Below, piece by piece: positions 15,073 to 20,738 of a stretch of 20,738 nucleotides of DNA. Both the position numbers and the translations under genes were made by a program. The notes under the pieces were generated by a model. That model saw nothing but the letters and a program-made list of their open reading frames with translations, ran no database searches and was not told where the DNA came from. This stretch comes from Gammaproteobacteria bacterium (lineage in GTDB: Bacteria > Pseudomonadota > Gammaproteobacteria > SZUA-229). Location: NCBI GenBank assembly GCA_029880105.1, contig JAOUPA010000014.1, positions 1-20,738 on the forward strand, written 5' to 3'. Each line of letters starts with the position of its first letter. Positions within the stretch are counted from its first letter, which is position 1.

Positions 15073-15792
15073 TTAGAAGTTTCTAAATACGGCAGCACAG
15101 TCATCAGTGGGATTTAACACCTGATAGGCATCTGGAGTAGGTGTTGTGTTTATACAAGCAGCCGAATTGGTCCAGCCTGTTCCATTAATACCTACCTGCA
15201 TCAGGCCAGTAGTTGGGACACCGTCATCCACTTTACGATCGAGCTCAGCCAATACATCAACCGGGATACCACGGCCTGTATTGAGTTCGTGCGCATTGGT
15301 AGGATTAGCTTGAGCCGCCGTACCCACCTGTAATAAACCATGATTAACTAACATACCCGAGCCAAAGCCATTATCAGGGCAATTGCCTACCTGACAAGCA
15401 TATTCATCAGCCGCGGCAATTGCATCACCATTAAAGCCACCTGTGATATAACCAGCAGACTCGAGATGTGCCCATATCTGGCCTCGCTCTACATCAGTTG
15501 CTACCAGACCATTACCGTCACCATTTACCAAAATGGTATTGGGGTCTGGCAAATTAATTGTGGCCTGTCTGTAATCACCGGGAAATGCACGGTAACGATC
15601 CTGGAAACTGAACCAGGCAGCGGTGATACCATCGACGCTGTTATTCAGGGCACGAACACGTGCGGTGTTGATCAGTTCCTGACCTTTCAATACGCCACCC
15701 AGCAACAGGCCAATAATTACGAGGACTATCGCGATTTCGATCAGGGTAAAACCCTTCTGGGCGTTTAATTGTCTGTTCATATAGCTATGCAT
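15073..15792 (-). CDS. Type IV prepilin-like protein (minor pilin or pseudopilin)
   Basis: The N-terminus has a short basic leader, then KG/FTLIE with the peptidase cut after Gly14 and Glu19 at position 5 of the mature protein, followed by a hydrophobic helix of about 20 residues. This is the mark of type IV pilins and type II secretion pseudopilins, which are cleaved and methylated by PilD and built into an envelope fibre. The next part (ARVRALNNSVDGITAAWFSF, then RAFPGDY) is seen in many orphan gammaproteobacterial prepilins. The globular C-terminus has four cysteines, probably disulfide-bonded. A second ATG four codons in (15780) is a possible start; neither has an ideal ribosome site. It stands alone between ABC exporter genes. 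Which fibre it joins is unknown. Confidence 0.85.
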   Translation of the reverse strand: MHSYMNRQLNAQKGFTLIEIAIVLVIIGLLLGGVLKGQELINTARVRALNNSVDGITAAWFSFQDRYRAFPGDYRQATINLPDPNTILVNGDGNGLVATDVERGQIWAHLESAGYITGGFNGDAIAAADEYACQVGNCPDNGFGSGMLVNHGLLQVGTAAQANPTNAHELNTGRGIPVDVLAELDRKVDDGVPTTGLMQVGINGTGWTNSAACINTTPTPDAYQVLNPTDDCAAVFRNF

Positions 15793-15964
15793 ATCCTGCG
15801 TCTCTCTAATAATGTATTTTTCTTAATTTTATGGATATTTTGTCTCAGTTACCGAATTATAGAGCAAATAATATGCCAAAGTAATAAAGGCCGGTAAAAC
15901 GCGATATTTTTAAGAATTATATAGATAAATCAGGGTTTTCTGTCGAAATATCAACAGTTTGGGC

Positions 15965-16693
15965 TCACTTTGTCGATTTATCCTCTAATTCCTTTATTTT
16001 TTCGACTAGAAAATTCATTTCATATGGGTCGCTCACTTCACCGCTTTCAATCAAAGCACCCACTAGCACCTTCGCTGCCTCAATTTCACCCATATCCTCC
16101 AGCAGGATAAATTCCATATCTTTCGCCCAATAGGGCACATTACTCGCTGTCGCTTTCTCTCTCAAAGCCTGCGCATATTTCAATGCCAGTTCCATATCAT
16201 TGAGATTATGCCTGGCGACAACAGCAGCATGAGCCAGCCAACGCCAGTGCTGGTTTGGAGCTTCATTAAACTTTCTGAAAATATAATCGAGCATAATGCG
16301 CTGCCGCTTCTTGTCTGTAACACTGCCATACACCCTTGCCGCTACCAGCATCGGGTAATGTCCACGGTTATCAAGCTGCATGATGGTCTCTAGCCACTGT
16401 GTAATGCGTCCATAATCCAGCCGATGAAAGGATAGACTGACACCGGGCTGGTTATCAAAGGCCTGTAACCAGAGATTCATCAATTTAGAGGTCGCTATGG
16501 ACTCATTTAGTGACATGACCTTATAGGTATCAACTGACATTGGTGCCGGCAAATCTTCCGCCCTGGCCACCTCTGCACCTTGATGACTGTGCCAGAACAG
16601 CTGTAGCACCAATGTCACTAGCAATAGGCCAACTACCGATTTTGGCACATCACCCAGAGGCCGATCTTTATTGAATAATGCTGTTAGCATCAA
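15965..16693 (-). CDS. Membrane-anchored protein of unknown function, TPR-like
   Basis: I do not recognise a named family. The 242-residue protein has one membrane segment near the N-terminus (about 16-35, VVGLLLVTLVLQLFW) and no signal cleavage site, so the rest probably faces the periplasm. From residue 55 on it is mostly helical, with repeats of the spacing seen in TPR proteins (HWRWLAHAAVVARHNLNDMELALKYAQAL). Its ATG overlaps the permease stop by four bases (ATGA), so the two are translationally coupled and probably work together, perhaps as an accessory subunit of the exporter. The last 20 residues are charged. Confidence 0.7.
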   Translation of the reverse strand: MMLTALFNKDRPLGDVPKSVVGLLLVTLVLQLFWHSHQGAEVARAEDLPAPMSVDTYKVMSLNESIATSKLMNLWLQAFDNQPGVSLSFHRLDYGRITQWLETIMQLDNRGHYPMLVAARVYGSVTDKKRQRIMLDYIFRKFNEAPNQHWRWLAHAAVVARHNLNDMELALKYAQALREKATASNVPYWAKDMEFILLEDMGEIEAAKVLVGALIESGEVSDPYEMNFLVEKIKELEDKSTK

Positions 16694-17460
16694 AAGTTTT
16701 TCCGATAAAAATCAAAAAGGGCAACTGATGATAACAGGCCCAGATAAATCATCGTCTGCATCAATATTGGCCATAATTGCTGCCATTCTCCGGTACCATA
16801 CACCAACCATTCGGTCTGCGTATAACGATTTAAATCTGGTAAGACCCATGTCATTGCGGCGACAAAACCATCAATAAATTTTTGACTAATACTGTCATAA
16901 GCTATTATTGGATGCTGCGACATCAAATAGAACGACGCCATCACACGTGATGCCAGGTAAACAATAAATACGCCCGTCAGCGCTGCTGGTGTTTGTTTGA
17001 ATGTAAACAGCATAACCAATGCCAGTGCAACCACCAGCACCAACTCGAGCACCAGTGACACTATCCATATCAACACCTGTTGTAGTGGCGCATATACCAT
17101 TAACAAGAGACCATATGCCGCACCGACAATGACAGCGAGTAAAATATAACCAGCCAGCTTGCCCAGATAATAACTACTTCGCCTTACCGACATGGCCAAT
17201 ATCATTTCCAGTGTTTTATCCTGAAGTTCTCGCAAGCTACTTGATACTACAAACAGGGCAATAAGCAATACTGCGCTCAGTCTGAGAAATACTGCCAACA
17301 CTGATACCTGTGTTGCCAGGTGTTCTGTAATGGCAAGCTCACCAACAAACTCAACCACTACGAAGCCAATCACCATCATTAAAAAAGATAACCACAACAA
17401 TCGATTACGCATTGACTCAATTATGGTAAATTTCGATATTGTTAGCACTTGATTAAGCAT
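16690..17460 (-). CDS. ABC-2-type transporter permease
   Basis: The 256-residue inner-membrane protein has six hydrophobic segments (about 21-40, 52-72, 101-122, 130-153, 158-180 and 229-250). Between the second and third lies the coupling-type segment SSLRELQDKTLEMILAMSVR (74-93), typical of ABC-2 permeases that contact the ATPase. An N-terminal amphipathic stretch with ESMRNR precedes the first helix. AAGG stands about 10 bases before the ATG. The likely ATPase partner is encoded at 14281-14991. The next gene downstream is coupled by ATGA; the kinase gene at 17524 is divergent, with only 63 bases between. The exported substrate is unknown. Confidence 0.85.
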   Translation of the reverse strand: MLNQVLTISKFTIIESMRNRLLWLSFLMMVIGFVVVEFVGELAITEHLATQVSVLAVFLRLSAVLLIALFVVSSSLRELQDKTLEMILAMSVRRSSYYLGKLAGYILLAVIVGAAYGLLLMVYAPLQQVLIWIVSLVLELVLVVALALVMLFTFKQTPAALTGVFIVYLASRVMASFYLMSQHPIIAYDSISQKFIDGFVAAMTWVLPDLNRYTQTEWLVYGTGEWQQLWPILMQTMIYLGLLSSVALFDFYRKNF

Positions 17461-17523
17461 AGAAGCGTCGCCTTATGACATTATTCAATAAATATTCTCT
17501 GGTACCATTGTAGGCAAATCACC

Positions 17524-19197
17524 ATGTCTTTGCTATCTGCAAAACGTTTTTCAGGTTTTGAACATCAATTATTGGGATTGATGCTGTTTAGTTTGCTGAT
17601 GGCGATTTTTATCGGTCCAGAAAACAAACTCTCATATAGCCTTCTGATCACGCACTTTGGCCTGTTCCTGTTATGGCAGCCCATTTTAAAGCCGGAACAA
17701 AGCTTCAGCGGACTCAATCTATTCTTGCTTACCGGTTTTGTGCTTGCCTTTATCATCTGGTTCAATTTATGGATTAGTGTTTTCTGGATGCTATTACTTC
17801 TCAGCCTGCTTACAGGCCGTATCTTTGCACGTGGTATTGGCCGTGCCGCTTACGGTCTCGCTGTTATTATTATTTTTCTTGAGCTGGTACTGATCATTAA
17901 TCCACGCCTGTTTGATCTGCCAGGCATACCACGATCACTGAGCCTGGTCACCGAACTGGCTTTACTTGGGCTACTGCTTTTACTCATATTGATCCCCTCG
18001 AGGAAAATACTGCCTGCACACATCGACTTTATTCGTGGTTTTTTTGTTGTCATCCTGACCTTATTTTTGTGCATGGGCAGTGTACTAACGACCTTTTCAT
18101 CCAGCATCCCCTATCTACAGTCACTGGCCATTACTATTCTTATTGCCGCTACTTTCTTGCTCGCAACGGCTATACTCTGGACACCTCGCGCGGGATTTAC
18201 CGGGCTAGCACAGCTGTGGGAAAAATACCTGCTCAATATTGGTGGCCCCTTTGAGGAATGGATTTCTCGACTCGCCGCCATCGAAGCCAATCCAAACATC
18301 AATCCACAGCAGTTTCTCGAGTCCAGTATTCAGCATTTAATGAATCGCCCCTGGGTCTGCGGTACACGCTGGCAAATGGCTGATACAGAAACTACTTCAG
18401 GTAAACAAAGCGCAAACTACACAACCTTTACAGATAATGATTTAAAAATCACTCTCTATGCCTACAACCCTATTGGCCCTGCCCTATTGCTGCATACCAA
18501 GTTGTTACTGGCAGTTTTAAGTTTTTACTACCGTGCCAAAACCCAGGAACAGCAATTGATCAAACAGGCGCACCTGCGTGCTATATATGAAACGGGTGCC
18601 AAGCTAACCCACGATGTAAAAAACATTCTTCAATCAACCCAGACGATGACCCAGATCGTATTAGATGAAGATACCCGTCTGGAAGATGTACAGACTATAC
18701 TACAGCAACAACTACCTCTGTTGACGCAACGCCTGAAAACCACACTTGATAAACTTTCTGACCCACAGCAGGAACGATCCAAAGTCGCCAGAATAACCGT
18801 CTGGTGGGATCAGCTAAAAACCCGCTACAATCGTCGTAACATCAACTTCCTGGAAAATATCAAAACTGATGTAGAAATTCCTGTTGATACCTACGACAGT
18901 ATTACAGAAAACCTGCTGGAAAATGCCCGCAACAAGCGACTGCTAGAATCAGAAATTGAAATAGTCGTGCGCCTTGAGTGTATAGAAGGGCGTGTACGTA
19001 TCACTGTCTGTGATACCGGCAAAGCCATCGATGAACACCTGGCGGCGATCCTGTTTACTACGCCTCTCCACTCCGAGGATGGCTTCGGCATCGGCCTGTA
19101 CCAGGCACAACAGCAGGCAAGACATCATCATATCGAACTGGAACTTTATGAAAACACCAATGGAAGGGTCTGTTTTAAGCTAGAGCAGCAGACTTAA
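17524..19197 (+). CDS. Membrane-bound sensor histidine kinase, PrsK-like architecture
   Basis: 557 residues. The first 220 are a run of about seven or eight hydrophobic helices with hardly any periplasmic loop, a plan that fits sensing within the membrane. A poorly conserved linker (225-345, perhaps a worn GAF domain) leads to the H-box LTHDVKNILQ (361-370, His363), N-box ENLLENARNKR (462-472) and the ATP-binding part with CDTGKAI (496-502) and DGFGIGLYQA (519-528). The usual DNGxGI box is altered (DTGKAI). The HDxKN form and multi-helix sensor recall PrsK-type kinases. No response regulator is adjacent; NtrC upstream has NtrB as its own partner. It is divergent from the ABC permease gene, which may share its signal. 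Kinase identity is sure; subfamily is tentative. Confidence 0.85.
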   Translation: MSLLSAKRFSGFEHQLLGLMLFSLLMAIFIGPENKLSYSLLITHFGLFLLWQPILKPEQSFSGLNLFLLTGFVLAFIIWFNLWISVFWMLLLLSLLTGRIFARGIGRAAYGLAVIIIFLELVLIINPRLFDLPGIPRSLSLVTELALLGLLLLLILIPSRKILPAHIDFIRGFFVVILTLFLCMGSVLTTFSSSIPYLQSLAITILIAATFLLATAILWTPRAGFTGLAQLWEKYLLNIGGPFEEWISRLAAIEANPNINPQQFLESSIQHLMNRPWVCGTRWQMADTETTSGKQSANYTTFTDNDLKITLYAYNPIGPALLLHTKLLLAVLSFYYRAKTQEQQLIKQAHLRAIYETGAKLTHDVKNILQSTQTMTQIVLDEDTRLEDVQTILQQQLPLLTQRLKTTLDKLSDPQQERSKVARITVWWDQLKTRYNRRNINFLENIKTDVEIPVDTYDSITENLLENARNKRLLESEIEIVVRLECIEGRVRITVCDTGKAIDEHLAAILFTTPLHSEDGFGIGLYQAQQQARHHHIELELYENTNGRVCFKLEQQT

Positions 19198-19204
19198 CCC
19201 ATTA

Positions 19205-20023
19205 CTACGGCAACTGCTCTGCCTCTATCATCCTGCTATAAAGAATATAGGGCGACACCCATACAATTATGTCATCAAACTGGTCTGCTGTTGCACCAAC
19301 ACCAACGTAACTCTTACTGACAAATACCCGATTATTACCAACCGAATAAGCTAAATTTTCTCCAACTGCATTTGGAGCTACATCAATCTCAGCTGAATTT
19401 TCTCCCTGGTCAGTGTCTGCATTTGCATTATCTGCCGTAAATCTTCCCACGAATTCGTTACCATCCTTACCGAGGGATAAAATGACAAATGGCGCATTTC
19501 CTACCAATGTAGTTAATCCTGCTGAGCAGGAAGCCGTATTTGCACTATCACCATTACATACAATTAAATCTGGCCCAACTCCTCCCATACCTGTTGCAGC
19601 AATGCCTCCTGCCGTCGTGAAATCACTGTCATTTGTAACACTATATCGGATGGGATTACCCCAAGTATCGACCAATAAGTTATCTCTATTGTATGAGCCA
19701 TTCAAACCTAGTGTTCTTCCAGGCACAAAACCATGTGCTGAATCACATGTTCCTCCACCATCAGGTTGTTCTAAACCTGCTTCTGTAGCAATAGCTGGAT
19801 TGGCTACAGCAGGGCATGGTATTCTTCCATATGTAGCAGCAAAACCTAGAATGGCTAATTTTATATCTTCAAGTTGCTCCTGAGTATCTGATCTTTGCGT
19901 GCTTTCAATTCGAGAAGCAAGCGTAGTAATAAATCCACCTAAAAGGACACCAACAATAACCAGCACAATAGCCAGTTCTACGAGCGTAAAACCTTTTTGT
20001 TTGTATTTATCACGCATAATCAT
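19205..20023 (-). CDS. Type IV prepilin-like protein (minor pilin or pseudopilin)
   Basis: The leader MIMRDKYKQKG is followed by FTLVE and a hydrophobic helix (AIVLVIVGVLLGGF), so prepilin peptidase should cut after Gly11 and the product should enter a type IV pilus or type II secretion-like fibre. The start at 20023 is chosen because its ATGA overlaps the upstream gene's stop, with GGGTGAT before it; an earlier ATG at 20038 would lie inside that gene. After the helix comes an EQLEDIKLAILGFAATYGRI segment, then a globular domain rich in Gly, Asn and Asp, including VDTWGNPIRYSVTND and FVILSLGKDGNE, features shared with large pseudopilin-like proteins. Four cysteines may form disulfides. It is convergent with the kinase gene, with seven bases between. 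The fibre it belongs to is unknown. Confidence 0.85.
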   Translation of the reverse strand: MIMRDKYKQKGFTLVELAIVLVIVGVLLGGFITTLASRIESTQRSDTQEQLEDIKLAILGFAATYGRIPCPAVANPAIATEAGLEQPDGGGTCDSAHGFVPGRTLGLNGSYNRDNLLVDTWGNPIRYSVTNDSDFTTAGGIAATGMGGVGPDLIVCNGDSANTASCSAGLTTLVGNAPFVILSLGKDGNEFVGRFTADNANADTDQGENSAEIDVAPNAVGENLAYSVGNNRVFVSKSYVGVGATADQFDDIIVWVSPYILYSRMIEAEQLP

Positions 20024-20738
20024 GGAGCAATCACCCATACATAATCTTCTGCTTGCGTGTCATCATAAATAAGTTCATCTGATGTGGGGTTACTATCATC
20101 ATTTTCGCCTTCAAAATAATCGCTCGTCAATGCACTATCTCGGTTACCACCCGTAGTATCCCGCCCTGCAAATACAATCAAGGCATCAATATTAATATCC
20201 GGTGGAACTGAAAGGCAATTTGCTGTGTCGCAAGGTGTAGACGCTGCATATTCGTAATATGTAACCTTATGCCATTCTTCTGCTTCAACCCAAGACGGCA
20301 ATACACCATCAGCACACGGTGTTGGGTTAGCTGGCGGATTAGGTGGCCCCCAGTCTGGAGAATCAACTGGAATATGTCCTTCCAGAACACCTGGATCGCT
20401 TATAAATAAGCCATTACCCTTTGTTGAGTCAAACGATGATGCTTCAGGATAGCCACCACAAGCAGTTTTATAAGAATTAAGCGCATTGCCAATCTCCTGC
20501 GCTACTCTTTTGTGCACCTGTTCCATAATATCATCGTAGGTAATAACCATAATCTGATCATTAACAATAACATTACCCGCTGCGTCTAGTATCTCACCCT
20601 GTATAAACCCATCATTAGCATCGCTTTGCTGAAAGGTTGCATTGTCTTGGGTATCCGCAATATCCAGATAATGAGCAGCCACATTCACATTTGCGGCAGA
20701 TCGATTCTGAACTGTGCCGTCATCCCTTGTTATCGCTT
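20020..20738 (-). CDS. Pilus-associated protein, 5' end beyond the window
   Basis: The frame is open to the right edge, so the N-terminus and any prepilin leader are missing; about 238 residues are visible. A GTG at 20688 is only an internal valine. The visible part has a helical segment EQVHKRVAQEIGNALNSYKT followed by ACGGYPEASSF, a common lead-in to the globular part of pilin-like proteins, then a cysteine-bearing domain with IDALIVFAGRD and SDYFEGEN. Its stop overlaps the start of the downstream prepilin gene by ATGA, so both are made together. It may be a PilX-like or other minor pilin, but the evidence is mostly context. Confidence 0.65.
   Translation of the reverse strand, partial: AITRDDGTVQNRSAANVNVAAHYLDIADTQDNATFQQSDANDGFIQGEILDAAGNVIVNDQIMVITYDDIMEQVHKRVAQEIGNALNSYKTACGGYPEASSFDSTKGNGLFISDPGVLEGHIPVDSPDWGPPNPPANPTPCADGVLPSWVEAEEWHKVTYYEYAASTPCDTANCLSVPPDINIDALIVFAGRDTTGGNRDSALTSDYFEGENDDSNPTSDELIYDDTQAEDYVWVIAP

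Noticed and set aside
20024..20038. Earlier ATG for the second prepilin
   Set aside because: It lengthens the overlap with the upstream gene and the leader; the ATGA junction at 20023 is the natural coupled start.

Overview
The window looks like chromosomal DNA of a gammaproteobacterium. The main reasons are a GlnA of exactly the enterobacterial length (469 residues) with the adenylylation tyrosine in place, an NtrB/NtrC pair directly downstream, a small secreted DUF4124-type protein between glnA and ntrB, and type IV prepilin-like proteins with GFTL[IV]E leaders. I cannot name a genus.

Layout. (1) 1-4175, plus strand: an accessory surface-glycan segment with a DegT-type PLP aminotransferase, a fused GT-A-like/SAM-methyltransferase protein coupled to it by a 1-base overlap, a short leftover reading frame, and an AT-rich WbqC-family gene. 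(2) 4176-4827: an AT-rich stretch with no convincing gene. (3) 4828-14288: a nitrogen-assimilation block. It holds a type III glutamine synthetase (glnN, minus strand), then on the plus strand mobA, a cation diffusion facilitator, glnA (type I glutamine synthetase), a DUF4124 protein, ntrB and ntrC. Dyads matching the NtrC site (GCAC-N7-GTGC) lie between glnN and mobA, upstream of glnA, and upstream of ntrB. Sigma-54 elements (GG-N10-GC) stand in front of both glnN and glnA. (4) 14281-17460, minus strand: an ABC exporter whose permease and ATPase genes are separated by a prepilin gene and its terminator; a TPR-like membrane-anchored protein overlaps the permease gene. (5) 17524-19197, plus strand: an orphan membrane histidine kinase. 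(6) 19205-end, minus strand: a second prepilin translationally coupled to a pilus-related gene that runs off the right edge.

How it fits together. NtrB/NtrC should sense nitrogen status (through PII, not seen here) and activate two unrelated glutamine synthetases, GSI (glnA) and GSIII (glnN), through separate sigma-54 promoters. The ntrBC genes carry an NtrC dyad next to a sigma-70-like -10, which fits autoregulation. The same arrangement in front of mobA suggests that synthesis of the molybdenum cofactor (needed, for example, by nitrate reductase) is tied to nitrogen status. This dual-GS regulon with its dyads, and a 12-bp stem in the glnA leader, are the strongest signals in the window. I found no RNA gene, insertion sequence, CRISPR array or origin.
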